DNA of 64,000 nucleotides from Mytilus trossulus (GCF_036588685.1 NC_086375.1:38710566-38774565), one strand, 5' to 3'; shown: positions 49,901 to 62,304, counted from the stretch's first letter. Made by a program: numbers and translations. The notes: generated from the sequence alone by a model not told the origin.

Positions 49901-52900
49901 GATTTTTCATCTCCAATCAGACATCTTTAAACTGATGTAAATCCACTCATCCTTCTTTAAATTTTATAAATGAAGTACCAAAAAAAAGAAGAATTATTAA
50001 TCTTTCAAGTTGTGATAATTTCATTATGGCATAATTATAACATAATTGATTGTTAAATAAATAGTTGCTATACTATGATATATTTGTAATACTAGTATAT
50101 TTGTTTAGGGGCCAGCTGAAGGACGCCTCCGGGTGCGGGAATTTCTCGCTACATTGAAGACCTGTTGGTGACCTTCTGCTGTTGTTTTTTTATTTGGTCG
50201 GGTTGTTGTCTCTTTGACACATTCCCCATTTCCATTCTCAATTTTATGATGTCCATACTTGAATGAATTTAGCTTCTTAGTAATTCATAGCATCCCAAAT
50301 ATTATATAGATTCTTGCAAAACACAGTTTGACCTCCAAAAAAACGAGTCTTAGATTTTTCTTATTGCATTTCATTCTCTCGTAAATCTTCAATGAAGTTT
50401 GCAACATCAATTCATAAGAGATCACTAAATTCAATTGGATATAAAATGATGTTTTTTTAAATCTGAGACACGTTTTTTTGGGTCAGGCTGTGTTGTACAA
50501 GAATCTATGAAATATTTTGGGATGATATGAAGAATTATTACAATTTGAAAGATTAATCTTTCTTCTTTCTTTTGGTACCTCATTTATAAAATATAAAGAA
50601 GGATGAAATGAATTACATCAGTTTAAAGTTTTCTGATTTGGGAGTGAAAAAAATCTTTGTATTGTGCTAGCTTAACTTTAAAATTATAAATAGGCAGATA
50701 AATTAAGTGACAACAAACCTAATTTCATAGCTGTAAATCCGGGACAGAAAATGTACTATACTAATAGGTTATATTTAAATGACTGACAAAGTTTGTATAT
50801 AAAACAACTGAATTGTGACTATTTTAGTTGCTCTCCCGATCAAATTTATTCCTGGTAATAAAGTGTCAAATTTATTATTTATATTACATCGTCTACGTAA
50901 GTCCTTATGGAATTTTGTTTTGAAATAATGACATATATTATAAATTGCTTGTAATTGAAAAAAAGTCATTTATCAGAGATGACTGACGCGAAATATGAGT
51001 TATGAATATATACAATAGTACTTACAGACTGCCACAGGGACTAAGACGGCAACAAATAAAGGTACATTTGTAGACTGGTAAAGTAGTCCCATTCTATCTT
51101 GTATGGACTCCTGGTTGTCTTTTAGACGTCCAAGAAAAGCCAGTATAAATGGTACATACATAGTCAACAACAATATACGAGACAAATATATAGATCTATC
51201 TCTTCGTAAATTTACCATCATCCTTCTGAAATGGTAAATGCGGTTACTAGTAATATTAAAAGTACAAATGTTTGCAGACAAACGACAATTGACGCATTTT
51301 CATTGATTGATGCTTAACAATAACGTTCAAACACATATGAATTAGCAAACGTTTTAAAATATTATTCGTGCTAAAACAATAAAAAGACTGTGCTCTTGTC
51401 GCTAGATATTTAATTTTCAGCGTGTTTTGAATTGGTTCGATTGTCCCATATGTTTTGTCCCTTTAATATCATAAAACACATATACCAGTACATAATTTTG
51501 AATGTGTAACGATTTGTAAATAGTTTATTCTTTGCCATGTCCCTAGAACTGTTACAAAGAAAAATTATTACATTTTCAACACATCTATGAAATGTATCAT
51601 TCTTTTTCATTTAATAAACCATCATGATAAGAAATCTTAGATTCCGCAAAAGCTGAAACTCTTTTTAACACGAAAGGTTAATAAAAAGGAATGTAAAAAT
51701 ACATCTAGCGCGATGGGTTATGTTTACCTACCTTATAAGACAAAGCATAACAGTGAATACAATAGGTGGATGTGGTCGGTCTAAGTGGAGCATTGTTCTT
51801 CTTGTCGTTGGACGCAGGGTCTCTTTTTCTATGCTCTGAACCATTTCTCTTTTGATTATCGAGTTTGTATAGGTCATGATGAGATTTTCTACTTTAGCAA
51901 ATGTCCTAACTTCTAAATCACGGTCTCGCCTGTCGATACTTGCAAGATCAACTATAGAACAGAAAACAAAAATATTTTGTTATTTCAAAAATATCGGTAG
52001 AAGAAGTATAAATGTTATAATATAATACAAATTTATTCAATTTAGGTTACTTTAAAGAATTAAATTACAATAATTGCCGATATTTTTAATGGTCGTCTTG
52101 TATAGATATATCTAAAAGTACAGCTTTTCCGCATTGATAAAAAAAAATCCACATTGAACGATATTGTATTCTAAATTTCTTCTTAAATTTTGATACACAC
52201 TAGAGAGGCCTGTAAAACGATACTTGCGTGCAAGCACTCGAGGTTGAGCTAGACATTGCCATATTGCTGTAGTCATATGGGTTACAGGAGTTGGACGAAG
52301 TAACATATATGTTTTAAAGCAAATTACCAAGAATATCAAACTAGCTTTCATTTGTTCCGTTCGTTTACAGTGAATTTTCATTATGTATCTTCATCAGGAA
52401 TGCTACGAATCAAAGGGGACAACAAACATTTTTTTAATACTTACCATAATGGTCTAACGGATTTGCATATGTTGGACATGGATATCCAAGTTCCCCAAAA
52501 TATTCTACCATTTGATTAGCTTTTCCAAAATATACTATTTCTCCCATACTTAGGAGACCTATATTGTCAAACAATTTAAATACATCAGATCTTGGCTGGT
52601 GGATGGTCATAATGACTATTTTTCCATTGTGGGCAATGTCCGACAAACTGGAAACTAGGTGGCGCGTTGTACAACTGTCGAGACCAGTAGTTGGTTCATC
52701 TAGTAACAGGATTTCTGGAAAAACAAACTAACGACTTTTATACTATAGTATACCTATGACATGGATTAAAATATTAATACAACATACTACTACTACCTGC
52801 TTAACATGCATTTAGCCGTGTTGCTAATATTAAATGCCCGAAAGACGTAAAGATATAAGTCATACCAAATTCCAGTGGTAAATACATATTTTTTCTTGGT

Positions 52901-54407
52901 TAATTATTAACTGTTGCATTGAAAGTTTTTTTGATATTCTAAAGTTATCGGTTTACTGTATACAGATAACTTTTGAAATGTGTTGTCGAAATAATCAAAT
53001 AAAAGGAGCTAGAAAAACTAATAAAATAGCCAGCAACGAATCAACACAAAAAATCCAACATAAGACCAAACGTACTTGGGTTTTGCAAAAGCTGAATAGC
53101 AATAGTGACACGTCTTCTTTCTCCACCAGATATACCCCTGATTACAGAGCCACCTATCTTTGAATCTGCAACGTGTTTTAATCCCATGTCAGCTATCACG
53201 CGATTAACCTATAAAACAAATTCTTGTAGCAACATACAATTATATATTCTATATATGTAGTGTTTATTGCAATTTCTTTACTAAAAATGCCTCCGATTAT
53301 CAATGACCGTTAATAATTATCTATTTGGAACACATTATCCGTCTAGTTTTTTACATACATATAAAAGACGAAGTTTCAAGCCATATATTTATAATCAAAA
53401 TAAGCTTTTTGTTGATTAAGACGTGTATAAGAGTCATTTACAATCAAAGACTGGCAAAATGATTAACAAGTCTCTATTTCTTCAGGGATTTGGTTTTTGC
53501 CTTAAACAAGGATTATAAATAATTCTCACTTCAGCATTGATTTCTTTGTCGTTGTATGCTCCAGGAAGTCTTAGAATTCCAGAATATTTCAGCGTTTCGC
53601 GAACTGTAAGGTTATGCAGCAGACGATCGGCTTGCATGACGTAAGCAGCGTACTGTTTAATTATATCTGCGGTGCAAAGGTAATTGTTGAAGTAGACCTT
53701 ACCATAAAGTTTCCCTGTGTATCTAGACGATATAACGTCTAAAAGAGACGTTTTTCCTGAACCTGAAATAATCGTAAAGACTTTTTTTCAGACGACAAAA
53801 AAAAAAAAGACAATATTCTATGGCTGTTAAAAAAAGTTAACATACAGAAATTTTAAAGCAATTTTTTTTTTATGTTGATGTTTTATTTCACCTACAAACT
53901 GCATTTCCTATTAAATTAAAGACAATAAATGTCATAATATTCCACTTCGATCTAAATACATAGAAATGAAATAAGGTTATATATCGGGTTTGTGACATTG
54001 CTAAAATGCATTATCCGGCCTTTTGCGTTAACAGTTTTGTTCTGTATCTTTTGAAATCTTCTTCCGGCCTGATACTAGTAAGTACTTCAACGATTCAATA
54101 TTTTTTTCAGGTGTTTCGTATTTTTAACTTTATTCTTTCTGTCATATGATTTTATTGTAATCTAACCTGAACTTCCCAATATGGCGGTCATCTCTCCACT
54201 TTTAAATTGTACATTTATGTTACTTAAAACTGTCTTAGTCTGTCTTTTTCTGAAACAAGCACCCTTCCACCATGGTCCGACATATTGCTTTATATCGTAA
54301 TTAATATTTAGAAGATTGAGTGTTGGTACTATTTGTTCCTCGTTTTCATCTGGGTCCAAGATATTTCCGCAGCCATTGAAATACGAAAAACAGGGATTAT
54401 CTGACAT
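43943..54407 (-). CDS. ABCG5: ABCG5-like half transporter, gene 2 (ten coding exons)
   Basis: The minus-strand exons are 54167-54407, 53530-53762, 53076-53208, 52445-52714, 51732-51951, 51026-51225, 49389-49527, 48679-48864, 47908-48035 and 43943-44109. They sum to 1917 bases, 638 residues, in frame throughout with GT-AG introns. Exons 2-8 and 10 have exactly the same lengths as in gene 1; exon 1 is 15 bases shorter and exon 9 is 3 longer. Walker A GSSGSGKTS (78-86), the VMQAD Q-loop, signature IRGISGGERRR, Walker B LLLDEP, the TIHQPRS H-loop and six membrane segments are all kept, and the NEF.NLN.SC loop precedes the last helix. It is a tandem paralogue of gene 1 (same strand, about 19 kb away). 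The membrane-domain linker and exon 5 differ most, so partner or substrate may differ. No ABCG8-like gene is seen beside it. Confidence 0.95.
44331..44758 (+). repeat. R4-R7-R4 repeat cluster
   Basis: R4 at 44331-44456 (TGAAGGCCGTACGGTGACCTATAG), R7 at 44475-44655 (GCAAACGACATGCAACCAC, ACAGAATGTGGCGGGG) and a second R4 end at 44640-44758 (TGACATATAGTTGTTAGTATC) lie in a row in the same direction. R7 may have inserted into one R4. Confidence 0.7.
45123..45350 (-). repeat. R1 interspersed repeat (shared with the right duplicate block)
   Basis: It contains CGCCAGACGCGCGTTTCGACTACAAAAGACTCATCAGTGACGC. The copy at 62305-62530 occupies the matching place and orientation, so this insertion predates the segmental duplication. 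Confidence 0.8.
46040..46195 (+). repeat. R6 interspersed repeat
   Basis: It contains TTTGTCTGTTTGTCTTTTTC, CCATGGCGTTGTCA, TATGAGTTTGACT and GTATCTTTCGCCCCT. Confidence 0.6.
46975..47110 (+). repeat. R1 interspersed repeat, partial
   Basis: It contains CCGTATTTGGCGAAACCTTTT, CTGTACAACTTTGTACTTTTTT and GGGCGTCACTGGTGAGTCTT, then runs straight into R2. A second scrap (TTTTTCACGTTCGATCTTTTATATCTAGGCG) lies at about 46821-46852. Confidence 0.7.
47119..47665 (+). repeat. R2 interspersed repeat, near full length
   Basis: The longest R2 copy here. Its 3' part (47515-47660) is almost identical to 49715-49855 in another intron of the same gene, which points to recent activity or gene conversion. 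Confidence 0.8.
47685..47902 (+). repeat. R8 repeat abutting the exon 9 splice donor
   Basis: It matches 36625-36905 through GAGAAAATCAATCTCG.TGAGATGATCAACGATA.TCTATAATTAT. It ends about five bases from the donor dinucleotide of exon 9 (complement at 47906-47907). Confidence 0.75.
49650..49855 (+). repeat. R2 3' fragment, ABCG5-like gene 2 intron 6
   Basis: It runs from TTGATGTTATATTTGTTATTC to CGGTATACTACTGTTGCC and differs from the 47.5-kb copy at only a few positions. Confidence 0.8.
49889..50682. mobile_element. Large palindromic element split by an R5 insertion, ABCG5-like gene 2 intron 6
   Basis: The left arm (49889-50023, continued at 50284-50362) is the inverted copy of the right arm (50455-50682). 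Matching landmarks include AGCACAATACAAAGATTTTT, TTTAAACTGATGTAA, CATCCTTCTTTA.ATTTTATAAATGA.GTACC and TAGATTCTTG.A.AACACAG. The left arm is interrupted by about 260 bases holding an R5 copy; similar TAATTTCAT and TAATTCAT flank the break. Without the insert the element would be a palindrome of about 530 bases. Confidence 0.75.
50085..50250 (-). repeat. R5 repeat inserted into the palindrome arm
   Basis: It contains TTTAGGGGCCAGCTGAAGG, GCGGGAATTTCTCGCTACATTGAAG, CCTGTTGGTGACCTTCTGCTG and GACACATTCCCCATTTCC. It is full length compared with 26672-26830. Confidence 0.8.
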
Positions 54408-54411
54408 ATTA

Positions 54412-56224
54412 CTGAAAGAAGAAAAGACAATTGACAGAAAATTGATATGAAAAACGCCCTCGTATACATGTCATCTCCATAATCAACACTGAATTACACT
54501 AATGCTCAAGAAGGCTCTCAGAGTACACTATCATCTATGCATGGATTAAAAAAATAACCATTTTGAATATAAAGTTCAACAATATTTATGCACATGTTTA
54601 AACGATTGTTATACATTCTGTTAATATAAAATAATATAGTAATAAACTTAACTCTGTTAAGAGAAATCAATGATTTGAAACAATATTTGAATGCATATGG
54701 AGTTGGTAATTTTAAATTATAAACTTGATCTGCATAATTCTGTGTTTAATTCCGAAAAGATTAGTTGATGACATAAGTCTACTTTATTTGTATATATAAT
54801 TATTTACTTTTTGCAGTACATGTCTAATAAGTCCTAATAACTACTTATGTCTTCCGAACTTTCGAGTTTTCTTACATTTCGATGTAGCTATTATAAAAGA
54901 CAAATATTCAAATGATCACCTATGTTAAAAAATAATACCAAACACGCTAATCTAAAAATGCTTTTCGATTACTTTTGAATATTACAGTAAGCAGACACAG
55001 ATACATATTAAAACCAAAAAGATTTCGTATGTCTCGTAAGAATGAGATTACTATTAGTTTTAAGCTGACTGTTCAATCTAACTCAACTTTTTCTGTCACG
55101 TTGCTACGGCGAGCTAATAGATTGTCTTGCACATTTTGAGAACAAGAAATAATGTGTTAATAGCCAATATCACCTTTACTTTGGACTTTAGAATTTTCAC
55201 TGTGAATGAACTTAATCCATGTCTTTAATTCATTTCATTTTAATATCTCTGATATTCAATGTTTCTACAAAACAAATTTCAATGCTTAAAAATCAATCTC
55301 CGTTTATAATTAACTCGATCGTTATTTCAATCAGGTGCTGCTTGTTTTATAATTTCAATTTATTAGCTTTATGACATTGCCTGTTATAAATATGAATTGT
55401 GAATATTAATTGTGAAAAGTCTAAGTAAATTTACACACGTAAACATTGTAACCGCGTAATCCATACTCATCAGTACTGGTTGTGATCGCTCACATTGTTA
55501 AATACCAGAATAATGTATTAAGACAGAGAGTATTAGTTAAAACGGTATCTAGAAAGAGCATTTTTGTGTAAAGACAGTATCTGTGCTATTAGGTATTGTA
55601 TGGTCAACTTTAAAAAAATCCATTTAGGTATAATTTTTGTAATGCCATTTTTCGGGAACAAAACCAGTACAATGTTATATTAGAAGTTAAATAAGAACTA
55701 ATAATTGACAAATTTTCAGTCAACTTTTATCTTGAACTTATTTGAATGTTGTTTTTTTAAATTTTTAAACCCCTTTGATTTTTTTCCACCCTATTTTCGT
55801 TCCGTGGTGTTGGTAGATCTGTGATTATCATCAAGTGCTGACGTTAAATGTAAACTTTTGGACTAGAAAAAAGATGAAAGCTCATAATGATTATACATCG
55901 TAAGAAACTAAAACCAGATATAGATAAAAACCGAGACGGAAGATTTAAAAGACAAAATTATAATGTAATCTAACTTAATTCTATTTCTGGCATCAGTTGG
56001 GGTTTTTTTTTGGGGGGGGAGGGAGGGGGCATAACATTTTCAAAAAAACTTTTCAACTGAACACAGTCACTAAAACCCAGATGGCAAAACAATTAAAATA
56101 AACTCATGTAGGCGGTAGTCGCTTTTGTGATCTGTTAAATTGTCCCTTTTAAAGTTGTTATGCGATGATGACTGATGTACCCATATTTTGACTATTTTAT
56201 TAATTGTGACTGTTTATTTAACGC
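54412..56224. other. 5' flank of ABCG5-like gene 2, nothing recognised
   Basis: No gene is visible on either strand. A G-rich tract lies at 55999-56029 (see findings). A leader exon must precede the acceptor at 54412, but no site stands out. Confidence 0.45.
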
Positions 56225-56470
56225 ATCATGTAAATATAACGGAATTTGATGAGACTGTTATTAAAGAGAGACGGTTAGCGCTATAGAACCAGGTTTAATC
56301 CACCATTTTCGACATTTGAAAATGCCTGTACCAAGTCAGGAATATGAAAGTTCTTGTCTATTCGTTTTTGATGCGTTTTGTTATTTGATTTTGCCATTTG
56401 ATTGTGGACTTTCCGTATTGATTTTCCTCTGAGTTCGGTATTTTTGTGATTTTACTTTTTCGTATTATGT
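56225..56470 (-). repeat. R3 interspersed repeat
   Basis: Complement orientation: AACGCATCATGTAAATATAACGGAA, ATAGAACCAGGTTTAATCCACCA, GTACCAAGTCAGGAATATG and TTTCCTCTGAGTTCGGTATTTTTGTG. The copy at 60635-60872 is the same subtype. Confidence 0.8.
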
Positions 56471-57064
56471 CCGTGTCTATTTTAAAATCTTCATAAAAAT
56501 AGGTATTTATACATCTTAAGAAATGAGAGGTTTGAAAGGAAAAACAGGAGAGTGGTAACATGGCTTGTAATCAGTACGATACGAATGTTTTCATAATTTA
56601 CATTTTAATTGGAGTATAATTCTAATGTATATGAATGTTTAAATTTAATGGAAAAAGCACTGCTGCAGATTGTGTCCAAAAGGTTATAGATAGGTTAGAT
56701 ATATGATACTAAGAATAGATTCCGCCATTTTGTTTTTCGTATTTTCACTTTACATAACAACTTGTGATTGAAATATAGCACAACAGCGTAATGTATATAT
56801 TCCAGCCGTATCTAATTATTCTGTTTTATATATTTTTTAAATCAAATACAAGTATTCTATTAAAAAATACATTATAAGTTGAGCGAAAAAAAGGTAAAAC
56901 ATACCCAATCCTTATGACGATGGTTTATTTGGGTTAATCACATTTATCTGACAACTTTATCAATTTTATCTTTGTCTGTACTGATAAATGTCTAGGGTAG
57001 ATATATGTTTATTTCCTGTTTTAGTAATGTAGTCTAAAACATAATAAGAAACAATTTCCCACAG

Positions 57065-57150
57065 AGGTAATTTCGACCATAGAGGAGCCACAAGAAAAGG
57101 CGCCAGCTCAGACTGCCTCTACCTTGGACAACTGCTGGAAGATCAGTTAA
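57065..57150 (+). other. Coding-like island, possible terminal exon of an unknown gene
   Basis: After an acceptor-like TTTCCCACAG ending at 57064, a frame of 28 codons runs to TAA at 57148-57150 and reads VISTIEEPQEKAPAQTASTL and onward. The stretch is much richer in G+C than its surroundings and uses varied codons. I recognise no family and find no upstream exon, so it may be chance. Confidence 0.25.
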
Positions 57151-57619
57151 ATTTTTTATCACTATAATAACCTGATATAAATATATTAACATAAAATTTA
57201 AAAAGGATAAAAGTGTTATTTACTTTTCTATAGAATCTCGTTTGTTAAATTATAAACACTTTCTTCTAGTGAAAATTTCATAATTCAAATTGGGTTATCG
57301 GGGCCAATATTATTTGAAGCTTTATTCAGTTATTGGCACTCACACCTATGGTTCTTCTTTCGTCAATATTGCTGTTATATCCATTTAACCTTTATTTACC
57401 AATTGAGAAATATTCTAAAGGAGATCTGTCTTTATTGCAATTGAGACAATTATGCACACGTATACAAATGACACATATTAAATCAAAGGTAAAAAAAAAT
57501 ATAGCAATCAGCCTGAATTAGGAAAAAATGGTGAAAACAATCGAACGTGAAACCCATCATCCTGATTGATGACCAAAACAGATTTTATGTAGTTCTGGTT
57601 CTGTTTACTTCATGGACTC
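57151..57619. other. Intergenic, nothing recognised
   Basis: AT-rich; a 62-codon ORF at 57333-57521 has no supporting context. Confidence 0.4.
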
Positions 57620-58055
57620 AAAAATAAGAGAAAATAAACGACACAACGTTAAAATGTAATACGCACAGAAACGAACTATAATATAACAATGGCCATATTC
57701 CTAACATACAGGGCATTTTTAAAGGAAAAAATGGTGGGTTGAACCTGGTTTTGTGGCATGCCAAACCTCGCACTCTTATGGCCATGTGAAATATAACATC
57801 AAAATGACAACACAACACCACAGGACTACAATATGAATAAATTGGAGAACACAATTGACAAAGAATCAAACGAACAAAAGCCAACAAAAGGCAACAATAT
57901 AAAAAATTTAATACGCCAGAAGTGCATTTTGTCCACAAAAGACCTACCAGTGACGCCCAGATACAAACGTTTGAAAGCCGAAACAGATACAAAGTTTAAC
58001 AGCATTGAGTACCAAAAAAAAAAAAAAGTTGTGCCAAAAACGGCAAGGGTTTGAC
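57620..58055 (-). repeat. R2 copy joined to an R1 copy
   Basis: R2 (57620-57840) has AACAATGGCCATATTCC, AATGGTGGGTTGAACCTGGTT and GGCATGCCAAACCTC. R1 (57915-58055) has TTTTGTCCACAAAAGACCTACCAGTGACGCCCAGATAC. The order R1-R2 on the minus strand repeats that of 46975-47665, so the two may have spread as a composite. The short ORFs here are repeat-derived. Confidence 0.75.
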
Positions 58056-59089
58056 ATTGAACAAATTAATCATAAAGAGTCCTGATGAACTATGCAGTCG
58101 GTCTGCGATTGCCAAGTGGAATTCATAATGTTGACTGTCAAATTTTATAAAAGTCTAAACAGGGAACTGAAATAAATATTTTAAATTTATTTTTTCTATA
58201 CACTGTATTTTGATCACGAAGAAACATTTATCCTTGGTTCGTTAGATCGCACCTGTAGGAAGACACAGTATCGGATGTTTACATTTTTAACTACAAATTG
58301 AACCTGTATGTTGAAGCCGACGACAGAATGTATGATTGCTATGTTTCGCCAACGACGAAAGTCTTTCAGCTGGAACACATTTAATCTTAAATGATCGTAT
58401 CCAACCAAATTGGTGTTGGTTGTCTCAAGATATACCATAATGTTTTTTAGACTCTTTGGATGTTGGAATGTTGAAACACTATGTATTTAAAAATAACAAG
58501 TGTACAATAACGTAATACCAAAGGTCTCATCCAATATGAAAACAGATAAACAAATGTAAAAACTGTCAAGACACGAAAAATATTTAACTATGCCACATAC
58601 TCCTGCCGAGGAACAGCCACACAGAGAATATGTCACAGTTGAGCCAAACTGCTAAATTGTTCCCTAAAGTGGACATGTTAATGTACTAGGATATAACTAA
58701 ATCAATTTGTATAAACTATGCTTATTCGAGAGGTACTTTACAATGTTGTTTTGAGATAATGATAACAGTATATATATATCTGTGATTTCATCATCAGTAC
58801 AGATGAACTTTGCGATCTTTGATATTGTCTAGGACCTTGCTGATTAAAATTGTTATTCAACAATGATATAACAATTCATGACGTTTTATTTGACAATGTG
58901 ATCGATTTCGTATCGTTATAATGTACATGTTGACAATAATAGATAATACCATACACTTTAATTCGTTTTATATATCATCTGCTTAAACTAAGCTATAAAC
59001 AATTCTACACTTTAGGGAAATGAAATTGGGGGGAAAATAAAATAAAACTTAATATTTATAAATTAAACGAATATTTTTTTCTCACAAGA
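58056..59089. other. Intergenic, nothing recognised
   Basis: No gene or named repeat was identified. Confidence 0.4.
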
Positions 59090-60384
59090 ATGACCGTGAG
59101 GAAATCCGAAGTTTTACTTTTTTCTTGAGAATTTTTATTCTTCCTGTTTTTTTTTATAATCGAGTAACTATCACTTATTAACAAGGGACTTGTGGTACTT
59201 TTATAATGATAACATTAAACTTTCCTATTGATACATTAAAGTTGACATTTTGTTCTAAAAATAATACAGGAATGCATTTATTTTGTACAAACTTAAACTA
59301 CAGTCATATAGAACATATTTGCTTTCATATTTCAGTTGTGTGTCCGTATTTTTTTAATTACTTTAGCCCAACTATGTTTTCATATTTAAATCTAGTTTTA
59401 AAGTTTTTGTATTTACCTGACTACACATGACATTGTAATTTCTTTTTATATATCTTGAAATCAGCATGGAGACAACATTGCCTCAGGCTTTCCTTTTAGT
59501 ATTAATTTTGCCATGATATACGTCAAATATGAGCTCAGTTGAATACAACTGACAGAGGATAACTCGATGTTTCTTTCCTTGATCTTTTTGCAAATGTCAT
59601 GAAATCACCCTCAGCATGCATAGAAGTTTAGTCTATTCATTATAACTTTTCAATCAACTAGGGTTTTGGGGAAATCGGTTCGTTATGACATTGAATTGAA
59701 AATTTACGTCAAATATTTTTGAACCGACGTCATACAAAATGTTCAGTTTAGATATCGTTATATTTGATATTCAACAATACTCAATTAACTAAAAATAGGC
59801 CTAAAAACCTACAAGTATTCAAATCTCGGTAATAATTGACCAATTCTGAAGGGTTCTTTTGAAATAGTTAAGATGAGTTGATGAAATTAACAAAAAACGG
59901 GTGCAAAAATATTTTATTTTCAGTCTACAGCTTGATGTCAGGCATATATGTACTTTATTTCAATTTCTTAAGTCCGGCAAGTAGAGTGGAGTTAGATAGA
60001 CTCGCCTCTAAATTTTCATTATAGTCAACAGCTGTCTTTACTGATTACCTTATTACGTAGATTGCAGACCCGCTGGCTATTACTCAATATCTCCTTATTT
60101 ATTTATTACAAATTGTGTTTCTGTATACGTACAAGACATTAATAATAGAGTAGATGCATCCAAAACTCTTGATGTATATAAGAAAAATCAATTCCCGCTT
60201 ATACAGTAAGCTTATATATAAAATTAGTTCGGTGTGGGTTTTAAAGTAAGGATTTCGGGATTTGCCTGTCCTACGTCTTCAAATAGCTTCGAAAAAGACA
60301 GTCGAATGATGGTGCAAGTCTGTCAAATTTGGTCTACGTAAACTATTTTGTTTAAAATTAGTCATTTATTAACCTCAATTGAAT

Positions 60385-60555
60385 TGTTTTATATTTTTCA
60401 AGTCGAGGCCTTTTAGAGACGAATTTATGGTATGAGTTTTTTTTATTGTTGAAAGGCACCGTTGCCTATGATTGCTTACAGTAACTTCATTTCAACTTCG
60501 GTAGATAGCTGTGTCATTTGAAGACATACCACCCCTAATTATGTTTTTTATATTC
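60385..60555 (+). repeat. R4 interspersed repeat, diverged
   Basis: It contains TCAAGTCGAGGCCTTTTAGA, TTGTTGAAAGGCACCGTTGCC and GTGTCATTTGAAGACATACCACC. It is more diverged than the other R4 copies. Confidence 0.6.
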
Positions 60556-60634
60556 GCAACCTTTGTGTATACATTTTATGGTCACTTGGATTTCCTTGGT
60601 ATCGAGTTTTAAAAGTATATTTTTGACTGTTAAC

Positions 60635-60872
60635 GCATCAATGTAAATATAACGAAATTGATGAGACTGTCATCAAAGTGAGAGGGTTAGTACTATAAAA
60701 CCAGGTTTAATCCACCATTTTCTAAATTTGAAAATGCCCGTAACAAGTCAGGAAAATGACAGTTCTTGTCACTTCGTTTTGTTATTTGATTTTGCCATGT
60801 GATCATGGACTTTCCGAATTGATTTTCCTCTAAGTTCAGTATTTTTGTGATTTCACTTTTTTTTATTCGTAG
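60635..60872 (-). repeat. R3 interspersed repeat
   Basis: It contains AACGCATCAATGTAAATATAACG, TATAAAACCAGGTTTAATCCACCA and TTTCCTCTAAGTTCAGTATTTTTGTG. Confidence 0.8.
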
Positions 60873-61394
60873 TTATGATCGATTGGTAAATAAAGCGAAG
60901 TAGTTTTACTTCGGTACAAACAGAATTTATAACAGACATTTATATTTAATTTTCGGATTTTGTAATAGAAATATACTATGGTTTAAAATCTTGCTATTCT
61001 CTGGGTTCTGTTTGGTGATGGTAATTCCAAATAATTTCCTCGAACGTATGACATTTATAACTCATTGTTTTCCATTTTCATTATATAACGTTTAGGGAAC
61101 ATAACACATTTCTCTTTTTTCAGTTGTCCATTTTGACCCATTTTGCCCACAGAACCTACCGAATTGATACATTGTTAAGCTAAGCAAACAACTCAAGAAC
61201 ATGATTTTATATTCTTAGATCTTTAAAATTCGTCATATTCGTCCTATCTATATTGTTACCCATCGTCTCATATACCCAATTGTGACATTTTGAACTAGTG
61301 TGGGTTTGCATTGAGGTTGATTCATGCTTTATTAAGACACATTTGAAAACTTACTGTTTACAAATTATTTTTTTTTTAAATTAATGCTTTTCTA

Positions 61395-61535
61395 CCTCAT
61401 GCATGGATTACCTTAGTTGTATTTGGCTTGTTTAGATTCGAGCGTCACTGGTGAGTCTTTTGACAAAAGTTTTGTAGACGAAACGCGCGTCTGACGTATA
61501 TACTAAATTTAGTCCTGGTATCTATGATGAGTTTA
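61395..61535 (+). repeat. R1 interspersed repeat
   Basis: It contains TTGTAGACGAAACGCGCGTCTGACGTATA and TCCTGGTATCTATGATGAG. It is an intact example of the site that is broken in the copy at 40455-40745. Confidence 0.8.
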
Positions 61536-62304
61536 TTTGCCCTGTCGATGCATCGGGCAGTGTTCCTTTTACAATTCCCTGTTTTGTTTCAGGTTACCTT
61601 CAGTTGTCATCTCAGAACGTATATGTAAGAAATATGAAAATTGTCTTTTTGCCTTTGAATGTTATTTCAAATGCGGTTCTTCACCGTCTACATAGAGATT
61701 ATAATATACCATTCATTCCATCAGACACGATCAGATCAAGAGTTTATCTAATAATTATCATAAAGCATAGAAACTGGAAGTAAAGTGCATTTACGCCTTC
61801 TGAGTATATTGAAAAGAAAATGTTGAGATGACATCAATAAGACAGAATTAACGTTAATAAAGCTAAAACGTTACACGAAGGTTAATACGATTTTGAATAA
61901 TAGATGAATTTCGAGTTATAAATCGTTTGAGTCCACATATTAAATTTAACATAAACAACTTACTTCTACTTTTAGGTATGTAATTTTGCCGCTTATGTCT
62001 TTTGTCTTTTGTGAAGAAATGTCTCATTGGCAATCACACTCATCTTCCTTTTTATATTTACTCGTCCAAAGAATACAAAATTTAAATACATTTAACAAAA
62101 ACACAACAGAGTGGGCGTGGCCTGGTACTTGATTCCGATGTCATACATCTATTTCTCTAGTGTCATAATGTTTGGCTTAAAACTTTATTTCAATGTTTTA
62201 TTTATCTAAGTCATGACCATGATGACCATCTACTGTTTATTTGATGGACATGAAGAATTAATATTTATAGGGAATAATGATTTGATTGTTTGCAGGTTTT
62301 CTTA

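Noticed and set aside
57833..58054. 73-codon plus-strand ORF
   Set aside because: It is antisense to the R2 and R1 repeats and fully explained by them.
58214..58438. 74-codon minus-strand ORF
   Set aside because: No family motif, no splice context and no related copy in the window.
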